NCBI RefSeq assembly: GCF_001709345.1
Contig: NZ_MDTQ01000001.1
Coordinates: forward strand, 2,142,584-2,206,583
Direction: 5' to 3'
Length of the DNA: 64,000 nucleotides
Source of the DNA: Terasakiispira papahanaumokuakeensis
GTDB taxonomy: Bacteria; Pseudomonadota; Gammaproteobacteria; Pseudomonadales; Halomonadaceae
Shown one piece after another: positions 45,981-55,314 of the stretch. Under the pieces are notes generated by a model, which made no database searches, was not told the origin of the DNA, and saw only the letters and a list, made by a program, of their open reading frames with translations. Each line of letters opens with the position of its first letter. Position 1 is the stretch's first letter. The position numbers were made by a program, and so were the translations under genes.

Positions 45981-47807
45981 TTATTGGCACCGGGGTCTGG
46001 TACTTTCATCCAGGTCCTGTGTGACCACCACGCCATCTTTACCACTACGCTTCACTTGATACATCGCCTGATCAGCACAGCGCAACCCTTCTTTAAGAGA
46101 AGCGGTTTGCACAAACCTCGTCAGCCAAACCCCCATACTGGCTTTCACTTCAACGGTGTGGCCCGTTGATAACAATGCCTCTTCCCCAATAACTCTCAAT
46201 AAGTGTTGGCCCCATTGCTGCAAATCATCAGCATCCGTAAATACCGTACTTATCACCACAAACTCATCCCCGCCTAGGCGAGCCACAATGCCCTTATCAT
46301 CGATACACTGGGATAACCGCTGAGCCGTCAAACAAAGCAATTCATCCCCCGTCTCATGGCCATAACGATCATTGATCGGTTTAAAACCATCTAAATCAAT
46401 AAGCACAATCGCCAAGAAACTCGGCGCCCGAGCCTTCAATTGGGCAAACTTTAGCTGAAGGCCATGTCGGTTCATCACACCGGTCAGAGAATCCTCAACC
46501 ACCCGCTGCTCTAATTGCTGGCGGACCTTTTCCAAAGCCGAAGTACGTTCCGAAACCCGCCGCTCTAAAATGGCTTCTTGCAGCCTTAGCATATTCACCA
46601 GTTTTTCCTGGGCCAGAGATCTTTGACGCTTTAGCGTATTAAACCGGGAAGCCAAACCAAAAGACAGTAATAGCATTTCTATCGCAGAGCCCATCTGCAT
46701 GCTAAACACCGTAAAGAAATTCGATGGAATCCAACCTAAATTACGAATAGACACCAGCGTTGTACCAATAAATAAGCACAGCCAAGCCACCATAAAATAA
46801 CCGGCAGCAGGCACCTTTTTATAAATCCCAATGCCACCCATAGAAAACATGAGAATTGCGGTTGAAACCCCCATCAACGACATGATCTTTAAAGCATCCT
46901 GCACGGGCACCCAAAGGGATAATGCCAACATGGCCCACCAAACCCAAATCAACCCCTTCAAGAGCCGATCCAGCCACGGGACATAGTCGTGAAGATTCAA
47001 GAAATGGCGAGCGAAGACCACGGCCCAAAGCGTCGCCATGATAAAACCACTCGGAATGATACGCGAAATCCCAGAGCCCCATTCAGGCCAAAGATACAAT
47101 GGCGCTAGCCCATTGGTAGAAAATACCGCCACCCCAAAACTTAATGCAAAGCAGGCGTAAAATAAAAAAGCTTTTTCTTGTAAAACCACAAACATAAATA
47201 AATTATAAAGCCCCAATGCCAGCAGCATCCCGTAATAGATCGCCAAGATGAGTAGCATGTCATAACTGAACTGGTAAAACGTTTGCACTGGAGAGAGCCA
47301 AGCATCCAGCGTCATGCTGCCATTGGTGACGACACGAATATAAAGTGTCACATCATGATCAGGTGGTATCACAAGAGGAAAGGCAGGACGACGATGGTGC
47401 ATGGCACGCTCAGCCACAGGCACCTCATAGCCACTGCGCATGACTGACACACCTGAATCCGAAACCTGATAGAGCTTCAGATCATCTAAATAAGCATATT
47501 CAAAATTGAGAATTCGATGCGCAGGAAAAGGCTCACCCGAACGAACCTCAAACTTCAGCCATATAGCATCAGAGGTATAGCCTAGATGCAGACTGGAACG
47601 ACCTTTTGAGGGACGAAAACCTTCAAAATGAGCCCGCACATCAGCCAAGGTCATAGTACGAGAAGGATCACGAAGTATCTGGAAATGGTTATCCAGCACC
47701 TGTGTATCCGAGCTCAAGATCAAAGGTGAGTCTGCTGCCTGAGTAGAAAAAGCCGATAAGCAAGCACCAGCCCAGATCAGCAACAATGCACATCGGAACA
47801 GGCTCAA
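45981..47807 (-). CDS. 7TMR-DISM diguanylate cyclase (GGDEF)
   Basis: 608 residues from TTG 47807, with GGGAG six bases upstream and no better start nearby. A signal peptide (to about 24) leads to a periplasmic 7TMR-DISMED2 domain (LHLGYTSDAIWLKFEVRS and later VTLYIRVVTNGSMTL). Seven membrane helices (about 185-385) follow, then a short coiled coil (about 390-435) and a GGDEF domain with DSLTGVMNRHGL, VLIDLDGFKPINDRYGH and RLGGDEFVVIS. It makes cyclic-di-GMP in response to an outside ligand, probably a carbohydrate-like molecule by family analogy. The RxxD inhibitory site is absent. Confidence 0.92.
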   Translation of the reverse strand: MSLFRCALLLIWAGACLSAFSTQAADSPLILSSDTQVLDNHFQILRDPSRTMTLADVRAHFEGFRPSKGRSSLHLGYTSDAIWLKFEVRSGEPFPAHRILNFEYAYLDDLKLYQVSDSGVSVMRSGYEVPVAERAMHHRRPAFPLVIPPDHDVTLYIRVVTNGSMTLDAWLSPVQTFYQFSYDMLLILAIYYGMLLALGLYNLFMFVVLQEKAFLFYACFALSFGVAVFSTNGLAPLYLWPEWGSGISRIIPSGFIMATLWAVVFARHFLNLHDYVPWLDRLLKGLIWVWWAMLALSLWVPVQDALKIMSLMGVSTAILMFSMGGIGIYKKVPAAGYFMVAWLCLFIGTTLVSIRNLGWIPSNFFTVFSMQMGSAIEMLLLSFGLASRFNTLKRQRSLAQEKLVNMLRLQEAILERRVSERTSALEKVRQQLEQRVVEDSLTGVMNRHGLQLKFAQLKARAPSFLAIVLIDLDGFKPINDRYGHETGDELLCLTAQRLSQCIDDKGIVARLGGDEFVVISTVFTDADDLQQWGQHLLRVIGEEALLSTGHTVEVKASMGVWLTRFVQTASLKEGLRCADQAMYQVKRSGKDGVVVTQDLDESTRPRCQ

Positions 47808-48012
47808 TGCAAACTCCCGATAAGAATACAGACCTAGTCTTCAAAAGCAGCGCAATCTAGGCATGAAAAGGAAAACAACTATACATGTGCACCACCATTA
47901 TACCTGCCTAGCCCAACCTTAACACAAAGCTACATAAACAAAACATCAAAACAAATCAGTTACATCTCCTCACTGCATAGTCAATCACCAGTGCTCTATC
48001 CACATACAGCCC

Positions 48013-48921
48013 CTATAGTTGAAGAATACCTAATATACTCAGCATAATCGCTACCATGCCAACCCACTCACGCCAAGCAAAACGTTCCTTAAATATGCGC
48101 ATGGCAATAATCAGAGTGAAAAAGAACTCAACTTGACCCAAAGTTTTCACCAAAGCGGGGTTCTCCAGCGTCATCGCAGTAAACCACCCCATAGATCCTA
48201 ATAAACTGGTCACACCCACACCCAACGCCAGAGGCCATTGCTGCCATAAAGGTTTAAGTTGTGAAGGAGATTGGTAGAGTTGGTGGCCGACCATAATGGC
48301 CCACTGAATCGTGATCATTACGGCCAGCGTCGTTGCTGCACTAAAAAATGCATCTTCATTTAATGAAAGGCTCGCCTGCCTTAACCACAAAGAGGCCAAC
48401 GCAAAACACAAACCACTCGCCACACCAATAGCGGCTGAAGGCGATAATAAAAATGCCCATAACCGAGCCTTCATCGGTGCGGAGGTCACATTAATACGTG
48501 GGCTCAACAACCACACCCCAATACTGCCAACGAGGACACTGCACCAGCCCCACCCTGATAAGTGGTCGCCAAAAAAAACAATCCCTAACACGGCGACCAA
48601 GATTGCCTCTGTCTTGGCATAGGCCACACCAATCGCAAAATTACGCTGCTGAAAAAGCCGAACCATGAGTAATGTCGCCAAAATTTGAGCCAATGCCGCC
48701 AACACCGCATAAAGCCAAAAGCGGCTGGTCCAGTGTAACGTTATCTCAGTTTGATTCATGGCAAGAATTGCCCAGTATCCCCACACCAGAGGGAGCGCAT
48801 AAAAGTATCGGGCCAAGGTCGTGGTCGTGGCTGAAGTGAGTGTCGACAGGTGCTTTTGTAAACTTGTTCTAAGTGCCTGCATCAAAGCAGCACCAATCGT
48901 GATCCATATCCAAGCAGACAT
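48013..48921 (-). CDS. EamA/DMT-family transporter
   Basis: 302 residues from ATG 48921; TTG at 48954 is an unlikely longer start. Ten hydrophobic helices arranged as two EamA repeats, each about 140 residues, the first with FAIGVAYAKTEAILVAVLGIVFFGDHLSGWGW and the second with LVKTLGQVEFFFTLIIAMRIFKERFAWREWVGM. DMT proteins export or import amino acids, nucleosides or other metabolites. No substrate can be given. Monocistronic. Confidence 0.85.
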   Translation of the reverse strand: MSAWIWITIGAALMQALRTSLQKHLSTLTSATTTTLARYFYALPLVWGYWAILAMNQTEITLHWTSRFWLYAVLAALAQILATLLMVRLFQQRNFAIGVAYAKTEAILVAVLGIVFFGDHLSGWGWCSVLVGSIGVWLLSPRINVTSAPMKARLWAFLLSPSAAIGVASGLCFALASLWLRQASLSLNEDAFFSAATTLAVMITIQWAIMVGHQLYQSPSQLKPLWQQWPLALGVGVTSLLGSMGWFTAMTLENPALVKTLGQVEFFFTLIIAMRIFKERFAWREWVGMVAIMLSILGILQL

Positions 48922-49264
48922 TGAGAAGGGCCTCACTGAAAGAAGTAAAGCCAAGAGTTTATGAGGCGCGCGTCACAATGAATAATGGTAAAAATTGATT
49001 CATGGAATTCCATTTAGGAATCAATATAAAAAAATAGATTCTATTAGATAATAAGAATAGTCACAGCACGCCCAAAGGCTCATACGAAAAAAGGGCCCGA
49101 AGGCCCTTTTTAATCAGCATATATTCACTTAATCAGCACACATTAACCGGCTCAATTTCACAGACCTGGATAACCTTCTCATCACAAACCCCTGACCGAT
49201 GAACCCCGTAACCGGAAAACCAACGACCAATATCACTGATGATACCAAGGCAACCTAAAAGCCT
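48922..49264. other. Spacer between the EamA gene and hemB
   Basis: About 340 bases. It includes a 12-bp perfect palindrome ATGGAATTCCAT (49002-49013) flanked by GATTC/GAATC arms (48997-49022), roughly 80 bases upstream of the EamA start, possibly an operator. A terminator lies at 49088-49111. No gene is apparent. Confidence 0.45.
49088..49111. terminator. Terminator of hemB
   Basis: AAAAAGGGCC (49088-49097) pairs perfectly with GGCCCTTTTT (49102-49111), loop CGAA. The flanking A and T runs let it act in both directions. It follows the hemB stop by about 150 bases. Confidence 0.88.
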
Positions 49265-50239
49265 TTAAATGCCCTCTTCCAGCAATTGAGCCGCAAAATA
49301 AGTCAAGATTAAATCCGCCCCCGCGCGCCGAATAGAGCCCAAAGTCTCACGCACAACAGCCGCCTCATCAATCACACCATGCTGGGCCGCAAATTTAATC
49401 ATGGCGTACTCTCCACTGACCTGATAGGCCGCCAGAGGCAATAAACTATTTCGACGAATATCGGACAAGACATCCAGATAAGCCAATGCAGGCTTGACCA
49501 TCAACATATCGGCGCCTTCAGCCTCATCAAGCAAAGATTCATGCAGTGCCTCGCGACGATTCATCGGGTCCATCTGGTAAGTTTTTCGATCGCCTTTGAG
49601 CTCAGTACCCGCGGCTTCCCGGAACGGTCCATAGAGTGCAGATGCCAGCTTGGTGGAATACGCCATAATAGGAATATCAGCCAAGCCCGAAGTATCCAAT
49701 GCACTACGAATAGCCGCAATTTGACCATCCATCGCCGCAGACGGTGCAATCACATCAGCACCCGCTTCAGCCGCAATAACCGCTTGGCGGCCTAAGTTTT
49801 CAATGGTGCGATCATTATCGACTGTATCACCGTGCATGATGCCGCAATGCCCGTGATCCGTATATTCGCAGAAGCAAATATCAGGGATCACCACCATTTC
49901 AGGGGCAGCCTCTTTAATCGTCCGAACCATTCTCGCGACTAAACCATCAGCTTTAAGTGCGTCACTGCCGGACGCATCTTTATGATGCGAAATCCCAAAA
50001 GGCATTATACTCTTCAGGCCTAATGCACTCAGGCGACGAGCCTCTTCTGCCAACTTTTTCTCGGGAATACGGTACTGCCCAGGCATCCCTTCAATAGGTA
50101 AAAAGTCATCAGCCCCTTCTTCAACAAACACAGGATAAATTAAATGCTCAGGGCGTAACGTCGTTTCACGCATTAAATCACGCAACGCGGAAGTTCGACG
50201 CAAACGGCGCAAGCGGGTTTGAGGAAATTGGGCAGACAT
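49265..50239 (-). CDS. hemB: Delta-aminolevulinic acid dehydratase (porphobilinogen synthase)
   Basis: 324 residues. The zinc-type cysteine cluster [14 protein letters not shown] is present, so a zinc enzyme is expected. Both active-site lysines are visible, in [15 protein letters not shown] and [13 protein letters not shown], and [14 protein letters not shown] is a family hallmark. It condenses two 5-aminolevulinate molecules into porphobilinogen for haem, sirohaem and cobalamin synthesis. AGGAGG lies close upstream of the ATG at 50239. Confidence 0.98.
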   Translation of the reverse strand: MSAQFPQTRLRRLRRTSALRDLMRETTLRPEHLIYPVFVEEGADDFLPIEGMPGQYRIPEKKLAEEARRLSALGLKSIMPFGISHHKDASGSDALKADGLVARMVRTIKEAAPEMVVIPDICFCEYTDHGHCGIMHGDTVDNDRTIENLGRQAVIAAEAGADVIAPSAAMDGQIAAIRSALDTSGLADIPIMAYSTKLASALYGPFREAAGTELKGDRKTYQMDPMNRREALHESLLDEAEGADMLMVKPALAYLDVLSDIRRNSLLPLAAYQVSGEYAMIKFAAQHGVIDEAAVVRETLGSIRRAGADLILTYFAAQLLEEGI

Positions 50240-50359
50240 TTCAGCCTCCTAGGATCATTAAGAAAAACACTGATAACCTCAGCCATCAGCATGTAAACAT
50301 TATAACGCTGGTGAGAAGACACACACCTTGATCACATCAATCTTGATGCCAACAATAAG

Positions 50360-50444
50360 ATGAGATTTATAGAACCATGAGATTTATAGAACCATGAGAT
50401 CTATAGAACTATGAGATCTATAGAACTATGAGGTTTATAGAACC
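50360..50444. repeat. 17-bp unit repeated five times
   Basis: Five contiguous units at 50360-50376, 50377-50393, 50394-50410, 50411-50427 and 50428-50444, consensus ATGAGATTTATAGAACC. Units 1 and 2 are identical, units 3 and 4 are identical to each other (C for T at position 8, T for C at 17), and unit 5 has one change. The nested pairs suggest stepwise duplication. It lies between the lysE-like stop and the hemB start, with no spacers, so it is not a CRISPR. Confidence 0.95.
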
Positions 50445-50487
50445 TTGACTGTCAGGTGAAACAAAAGCTTACTCGGCCCGCGACATA

Positions 50488-51135
50488 TCACCGTTGAGTC
50501 GAATCGGATTCAAACATCGCTAACTTGACACCGAGCCCTATCAACAAAGCCCCTAAGCCACGATCCATCCAGCAGGAGATCTGAGAATGACGCTGCAAAT
50601 ACTGCCGAATAGACGCCGCTCCAAACACGACCAGAGGCTCGACCAAGGCAGCCACAGCAATAATCAAGAGCCCATGCACGAGCAATTGCAATGACACCGC
50701 TCCCGCCCCTGGCACAACAAACTGCGGCAAAAATGCCATAAAGAAAATGGCCACTTTGGGGTTCAATACCGAAACAAGAAAGCCTTGACGCCATACCGCA
50801 AGATTAGAAGGTAAATGAGCCCCCTCACCCGAGAGTCGACTCCCCTGAGAACATAACGACTGAATCCCCAACCAGATGAGATAAGCCGCTCCCAGCCATT
50901 TCACGACACTGAATAACGTCGCCGAAGCCATGAGCACCGCCGAAAGCCCAAACGCAGCGGCCAAGACATGCACTAAAGCGCCAGACCAAATCCCACCTAA
51001 GGCGCACAAGCCACCCCGGGTACCGCGCTTTAGCGTTTGCCCAACAATAAACGCCATATCAGGGCCCGGCGACATATTGAGTAAAAAAGCGGCGATAAAG
51101 AAACTGCTCCAATGGATCCAGCTATAATCCAACAC
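50488..51135 (-). CDS. LysE/RhtB-family amino acid exporter
   Basis: 215 residues with five or six membrane helices. The N-terminal NMSPGPDMAFIVGQTLKRGTRGGLCALGGIWSGALVH is the family signature (usually N-x-x-PGP), and VSVLNPKVAIFFMAFLPQFV is the second. It probably exports an amino acid or derivative such as threonine, homoserine or leucine; the substrate cannot be told. GTG at 51135 is the likely start, with AGAGG nine bases upstream. Confidence 0.9.
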   Translation of the reverse strand: MLDYSWIHWSSFFIAAFLLNMSPGPDMAFIVGQTLKRGTRGGLCALGGIWSGALVHVLAAAFGLSAVLMASATLFSVVKWLGAAYLIWLGIQSLCSQGSRLSGEGAHLPSNLAVWRQGFLVSVLNPKVAIFFMAFLPQFVVPGAGAVSLQLLVHGLLIIAVAALVEPLVVFGAASIRQYLQRHSQISCWMDRGLGALLIGLGVKLAMFESDSTQR

Positions 51136-51254
51136 AATAAAAGCCTCTTAATATCAGCGAGAATCTCTATACCACTATTGATCGAAAGCGCATACCCAGG
51201 GACACGAAGCACAGCCAAAATCAGATTCACAGCCGGATAAACATCACCGCTGTT

Positions 51255-51905
51255 TTACACATCTTGCTGCGTCAATAACCGCATGACGTCATGATAAGGC
51301 CAACGGACTTTCTTCATTGGCGCCAGCCAATCTTCTGCCTCATCCCGATACCCCAAACACACCACAAGCGTGCTACGCAGATTCCGCTCAGCCAAATTCA
51401 ATACCTGATCCAAGGCTTGAGGATCAAACCCTTCCATTGGCGTCGCGTCAACCTGCGCCATAGCCGCTGCCGATAATGTGACCCCTGCCGCCAAGTACGC
51501 CTGCTGAGCCGCCCATTGGAAACGAGCCTCGTCAGAACCCAGCCCAGCGACCTTCTGTTTAATGGTCTTGGCCATACCTGCCAACCGCTCCAGTGGCATA
51601 TTCCGTTCACTGGCCACACGCTCGATCCAAAGATCAACAGCACTTTCATCAAACTGCCGCCATGGCGCGAAAACCAGCATATGGGAAGATTCTACCACTT
51701 GTGGCTGATTCATAATGGCGGGCTGACATAATGCTTTCAGTTCGGGGTCATCAATCACAAGAACCTGATAAGGCTGAAGCCCAAACGAAGAAGGGGCTAA
51801 ATGGCACGCTTGTAAAATGCCAGATAAGGTCTCGTCAGGGATTCTTTGACCATTCATCCGTTTGGCGGCATAGCGCCACTGCATGGCCTGAATAAATTCA
51901 CTCAT
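51255..51905 (-). CDS. Nitroreductase-family NAD(P)H-dependent oxidoreductase
   Basis: 216 residues, the usual size of an NfsB-type flavoenzyme. The N-terminal WRYAAKRMNGQRIP resembles the R-Y-A-T-K-x-F pattern of FMN contacts, LAPSSFGLQPYQVLVI is the flavin-binding turn, and QAYLAAGVTLSAAAMAQVDATPMEGFD with VCLGYRDEAEDW closes the fold. It reduces quinones or nitro compounds using FMN and NAD(P)H. Its start overlaps the upstream EamA stop by 4 bases, so the two are co-translated, divergent from a MarR regulator. Confidence 0.88.
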   Translation of the reverse strand: MSEFIQAMQWRYAAKRMNGQRIPDETLSGILQACHLAPSSFGLQPYQVLVIDDPELKALCQPAIMNQPQVVESSHMLVFAPWRQFDESAVDLWIERVASERNMPLERLAGMAKTIKQKVAGLGSDEARFQWAAQQAYLAAGVTLSAAAMAQVDATPMEGFDPQALDQVLNLAERNLRSTLVVCLGYRDEAEDWLAPMKKVRWPYHDVMRLLTQQDV

Positions 51906-52837
51906 ACTTCACTTCCTCGCTCAATCGGCTTTTTCACACTAGAAGACTGGGCTGATTGCTGAAATATCACAACCCCTAGTAAAACGAGCAAAGCGGCGAC
52001 CGCAAAATGGTCAGGAGCAACTTCGCCCAGCCCAAACACCGCCACCAAAGACCCTGATAGCGCTGCCACACTGCCAATCTGACTCAAATAAACGGGGCCG
52101 GCTAACCGCTGCAATACAAAAAATAAAACATACATCACCACAAAGACGAGGACCTCCAATAAGAGTAACCCCCACGCTTCAGGTAAGAAGACCGTCTGTA
52201 ATGTGGATGATTCCCATATCAAAGCGGGCGGTATAAGCCACAATGCTGCAGCCACTAACATACTGCCAGAAAGTTGCATCACTGAAACCTGTTTGGGCCA
52301 GGCGCGTGTTCGGTAAATATTCCCAACCGCCAAGGTCAGCGGCATGAATAAAACCCAAATTGCCCAAATAGCATCTGCGCCTAGGGTTTGCTGCTTGCCC
52401 CAGGCCAAGATTAAAGCCCCAGACAACCCCGTTAAGACACCGATCAAACGCACAGGGCGCATCTTCTCCATGCCTAGCAAAACAGCAATCCCCCAAGTCA
52501 TTAAAGGAGGGAAAGCCATATTCATCGCAAGGTATCCGGCACCCACATGACCGACGGCGACGAATCCCAACGCATTCGGGAACGCCATCAAGCCTCCAGA
52601 AAAAACGGCATAACGCCAAACGTCGGCACGCCAGACCCAAGTATGCCCCATCATACGTCCGCCGATTAGCAGCAGCACACCGGCTACACCCATCGCGAGC
52701 ATAAGAAAGCTCAATTGGGGTAACCCCATCTGATGGGCCCATTTAGCCACAATCAGCGATAGACACAGCAATCCACCGACGACCAATAAACACAACACTG
52801 CCTGAAAAGATTGACGTCTCGACATCAAGTTGCTCAT
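51902..52837 (-). CDS. EamA/DMT-family transporter
   Basis: 311 residues from ATG 52837 with GAGG seven bases upstream; the TTG at 52849 is rejected. Ten helices in two repeats. HVGAGYLAMNMAFPPLMTWGIAVLLGMEKMRPVRLIGVLTGLSGALIL resembles an EamA repeat end. It is probably an exporter. Operon with the nitroreductase gene downstream, divergent from a marR-type gene 82 bases away; by analogy with other MarR units the regulator probably represses this pair. No substrate evident. Confidence 0.82.
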   Translation of the reverse strand: MSNLMSRRQSFQAVLCLLVVGGLLCLSLIVAKWAHQMGLPQLSFLMLAMGVAGVLLLIGGRMMGHTWVWRADVWRYAVFSGGLMAFPNALGFVAVGHVGAGYLAMNMAFPPLMTWGIAVLLGMEKMRPVRLIGVLTGLSGALILAWGKQQTLGADAIWAIWVLFMPLTLAVGNIYRTRAWPKQVSVMQLSGSMLVAAALWLIPPALIWESSTLQTVFLPEAWGLLLLEVLVFVVMYVLFFVLQRLAGPVYLSQIGSVAALSGSLVAVFGLGEVAPDHFAVAALLVLLGVVIFQQSAQSSSVKKPIERGSEV

Positions 52838-52889
52838 GCTCAGCCTCAAAGGGTGATTTAGTTCGACAAGAACATTCTCGATAAAAAGA

Positions 52890-52905
52890 TTCTTAACGTC
52901 AAGAT
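52890..52905. promoter_or_regulatory. Possible MarR operator
   Basis: TTCTTAACGTCAAGAT is an imperfect palindrome (TTCTT and AAGAT arms around six bases) in the short divergent spacer between the MarR gene and the EamA gene, 14 bases before the MarR start. Position and symmetry suit a MarR site, but no family consensus confirms it. Confidence 0.3.
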
Positions 52906-52918
52906 AAATGGTGATTAC

Positions 52919-53425
52919 ATGAACCGCGTAGATACAGCGCTAGCACAATGGCAAAAAGAAATGCCTTCTCTTCACTTAGAAACGATGGGCTTGATTGCTC
53001 GGATTGGCCATATCAGCCGCTATATTTCGCACGACATTCTGACGCCGTTCTTCCAATCCTACCAATTACAACATGGCGAATTTGATGTTTTGGCCAGTTT
53101 ACGTCGCTCAGGCGAGCCTTATACATTGTCGCCCACACAGCTGTTTGAGTTATTAATGATCTCATCAGGCGGCATGACGAATCGGCTTGATCGTTTAGAA
53201 AAAGCGGGATATATCGAGCGGCTCCCAAACCCTGAAGATCGCCGCAGCAAGTTGGTCAGGCTCAGCCCAGAAGGCAAGACATTGATTGATGAGATGATGC
53301 CGGCTCATGTGATTAACGAAGAAAAAGCACTGGAGGGACTCAGCCATGAGGAGCGTCAACAACTTAATCAGCTCATGAGTCGATGGGTCGCGCATTTAGA
53401 AGCGCGCCAACAAGACCACGCATAA
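52919..53425 (+). CDS. MarR-family transcriptional regulator
   Basis: 168 residues. The winged helix is clear: GEFDVLASLRRSG, then LSPTQLFELLMISSGGMTNRLDRLEKAGYIERLPNPEDRRSKLVRLSPEGKTLID, with the D-x-R-S/R wing tip. An N-terminal helix of about 35 residues and a C-terminal helix should form the dimer. It probably represses the divergent EamA-nitroreductase operon and is relieved by a small aromatic or electrophilic ligand, as is usual in the family. GGTGA lies just upstream of ATG 52919. Confidence 0.9.
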   Translation: MNRVDTALAQWQKEMPSLHLETMGLIARIGHISRYISHDILTPFFQSYQLQHGEFDVLASLRRSGEPYTLSPTQLFELLMISSGGMTNRLDRLEKAGYIERLPNPEDRRSKLVRLSPEGKTLIDEMMPAHVINEEKALEGLSHEERQQLNQLMSRWVAHLEARQQDHA

Positions 53426-53474
53426 GCTTCTCCGGCGACCACGCTACGCATCCAACATTATGAATTAAGCCCCA

Positions 53475-53502
53475 CGAATTAAACTAAACGAATGAAACTA
53501 AA
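53475..53502. repeat. Two 14-bp tandem units after the MarR gene
   Basis: CGAATTAAACTAAA (53475-53488) and CGAATGAAACTAAA (53489-53502), one difference. The second overlaps the first bases of the terminator stem that follows. Confidence 0.7.
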
Positions 53503-53524
53503 AGTCCCCAAAGGGACTTTTAGT
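53497..53524. terminator. Bidirectional terminator between the MarR and lactate dehydrogenase genes
   Basis: ACTAAAAGTCCC (53497-53508) pairs perfectly with GGGACTTTTAGT (53513-53524), loop CAAA. It separates two convergent genes and provides A/T-rich ends for both strands. Confidence 0.88.
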
Positions 53525-53599
53525 GGGCTCATCGAGTGAGTTCACCCAACACTCACCCGCTCAAAGCATCACAAAACGAAGGCATCAAGAAGTCGAAAA

Positions 53600-54754
53600 T
53601 CAAGAAACCGTGGGGTAACTGCCAGGAACTAAAATATCACGGGTCACATCCTGAATATCACGCAAGCCACACAGCGCCAAAGAGGTATCCAGTTCTTTGC
53701 GAATAATCTCAAGGCACTCGGTAACACCAGCCTCGCCCTTGGCACCCAAACCGTACAAATAAGCACGCCCGATATAAACACCCTTAGCGCCAAGCGCCAC
53801 CGCTTTTAATACATCTTGTCCTGAGCGAATGCCGCCATCCATGTGAACTTCAACTTGATCCCCCACTGCGGCGACAATCGCGGGTAACGCCTGAATAGAT
53901 GACAAGGCACCATCGAGTTGTCGCCCTCCATGGTTGGAAACGATAATCGCATCAGCACCCGCATCAACCGCCGATTGAGCATCTTCCGGTTCCATAATGC
54001 CTTTGATAATCAGCTTGCCGCCCCAGCGCTCTTTAATCCATTTCACATCATCCCAGCTTAAAGACGTATCAAACTGAGAAGCGGTCCAAGCTGACAAGGA
54101 GTTCAAATTGGTGGCATCTTTCACATGCCCGGCAATATTACCGAACGTCCGACGCTTGGTCCGTAACATATCCAACCCCCAACGCCATTTAGTCGCCAGG
54201 TTGGCGACTGTCGCTAACGTCGGTTTAGGGGGGACAGACAATCCATTGATCACGTCTTTATGACGCTGACCCAGAATCTGCAGATCAGCTGTCAACACTA
54301 GTGCAGAACACCCCGCAGCTTTAGCCCGATCGATCAATCGCGCAATGTAATCTCGGTCCTTCATCACATAGAGCTGGAACCAGAAAGGCCGTGTCGTATG
54401 GGCGGCCACGTCTTCAATTGAGCAGATACTCATGGTCGATAGCGTATAGGGAATGCCAAACCGCTCTGCCGCGCGTGCCGCCAGAATTTCACCATCGGCA
54501 TGTTGCATACCTGCAAGCCCGGTCGGCGCTATCGCCACAGGCATAGATAACGACTCCCCGAGTAAAGTCGTCGCAAGCTGCCGATCGGACATATCCACCA
54601 TCACTTTCTGACGAAAACGAATGGCCGCCAGATCAGATTCATTGGCTCGATAAGTCGTTTCAGTCCAAGAGCCCGAATCCGCATAATCGTAAAACATTTT
54701 CGGCACACGTCGTCGGGCCAACCGCTGTAAATCAGCTACACATGTCACGGTCAT
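53600..54754 (-). CDS. lldD: FMN-dependent L-lactate dehydrogenase (alpha-hydroxy acid oxidase family)
   Basis: 384 residues. The N-terminus LARRRVPKMFYDYADSGSWTE is the family opening, with MPVAIAPTGLAGMQHADGE, the catalytic base in SNHGGRQLDGA, and phosphate-binding HMDGGIRSGQDVLKA and ALGAKGVYIGRAYLYG. The loop after LVLTADLQILGQRHKD has D-L-Q-I-L-G-x-R, as in lactate dehydrogenases of this group. It oxidises L-lactate to pyruvate and feeds electrons to the quinone pool at the inner membrane. No lactate permease or LldR lies beside it. Confidence 0.9.
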   Translation of the reverse strand: MTVTCVADLQRLARRRVPKMFYDYADSGSWTETTYRANESDLAAIRFRQKVMVDMSDRQLATTLLGESLSMPVAIAPTGLAGMQHADGEILAARAAERFGIPYTLSTMSICSIEDVAAHTTRPFWFQLYVMKDRDYIARLIDRAKAAGCSALVLTADLQILGQRHKDVINGLSVPPKPTLATVANLATKWRWGLDMLRTKRRTFGNIAGHVKDATNLNSLSAWTASQFDTSLSWDDVKWIKERWGGKLIIKGIMEPEDAQSAVDAGADAIIVSNHGGRQLDGALSSIQALPAIVAAVGDQVEVHMDGGIRSGQDVLKAVALGAKGVYIGRAYLYGLGAKGEAGVTECLEIIRKELDTSLALCGLRDIQDVTRDILVPGSYPTVS

Positions 54755-54773
54755 ATCTCACCAACTCCTTCTG

Positions 54774-54815
54774 TATAAAAAATAGAAGCTCACATATAAA
54801 AAATTGAAACTCAGG
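54774..54815. repeat. Two 21-bp units upstream of lldD
   Basis: Copies at 54774-54794 and 54795-54815 share TATAAAAAAT, GAA and CTCA, with four differences. They begin 20 bases upstream of the lldD start, in the region expected to hold its promoter. Confidence 0.6.
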
Positions 54816-54870
54816 CCTAGCCTTAAGGATGACAACATAGTTCAAGACTCATCGCTTAAGCACGATAAAC

Positions 54871-55308
54871 TCATATCTCGGCATCCGCCTGCCAATCATC
54901 AGCATTACGCAAAGGACACTGCTGTAATGACAAACAACCACAGCCGATGCAGTCATCCATCTGATCACGCAAAGCTTTCAGCGATGCGATGCGCTTATTT
55001 AACACCTCGCGCCAGTGTCGTGACAGGGATCGCCAATCCGCAGAAGTGAGTTTCTTCTCCACAGGGAAATGCGCTAAAGCCTGCTTAATCTCGTTAAGGG
55101 ACAACCCTGTATTTTGTGCAATTCGAATCATCGCAATGCGCCGCAGTACATCACGTGAAAAACAGCGCTGATTGCCTGCATCACGCCAGCTTTTAATTAA
55201 TCCTTTTTGCTCATAAAAGTGGACCGTAGCCACACTAATCGCACTTCGACGAGCCACATCGCCGACTTTAAGCACTTGTTTTTTCGGTGATAACTTTGAA
55301 AAAGCCAC
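54871..55308 (-). CDS. soxR: Redox-sensitive MerR-family activator SoxR
   Basis: 145 residues. A MerR winged helix (VGDVARRSAISVATVHFYEQKGLI, then NQRCFSRDVLRRIAMIRIAQNTGLSLNEIKQAL) leads to a dimer helix and the [2Fe-2S] cluster motif CIGCGCLSLQQCPLRN, C-x2-C-x-C-x5-C. The cluster is oxidised by redox-cycling drugs such as phenazines and turns the bound protein into an activator. A perfect SoxR box lies 11 bases upstream in the divergent spacer, so it probably controls the MFS exporter next to it; no soxS is visible, as is usual outside the enterics. Confidence 0.96.
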   Translation of the reverse strand: MAFSKLSPKKQVLKVGDVARRSAISVATVHFYEQKGLIKSWRDAGNQRCFSRDVLRRIAMIRIAQNTGLSLNEIKQALAHFPVEKKLTSADWRSLSRHWREVLNKRIASLKALRDQMDDCIGCGCLSLQQCPLRNADDWQADAEI

Positions 55309-55314
55309 AATATC

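Noticed and set aside
50360-50444. CRISPR array
   Set aside because: The 17-bp units are directly adjacent without spacers and no cas gene is present.
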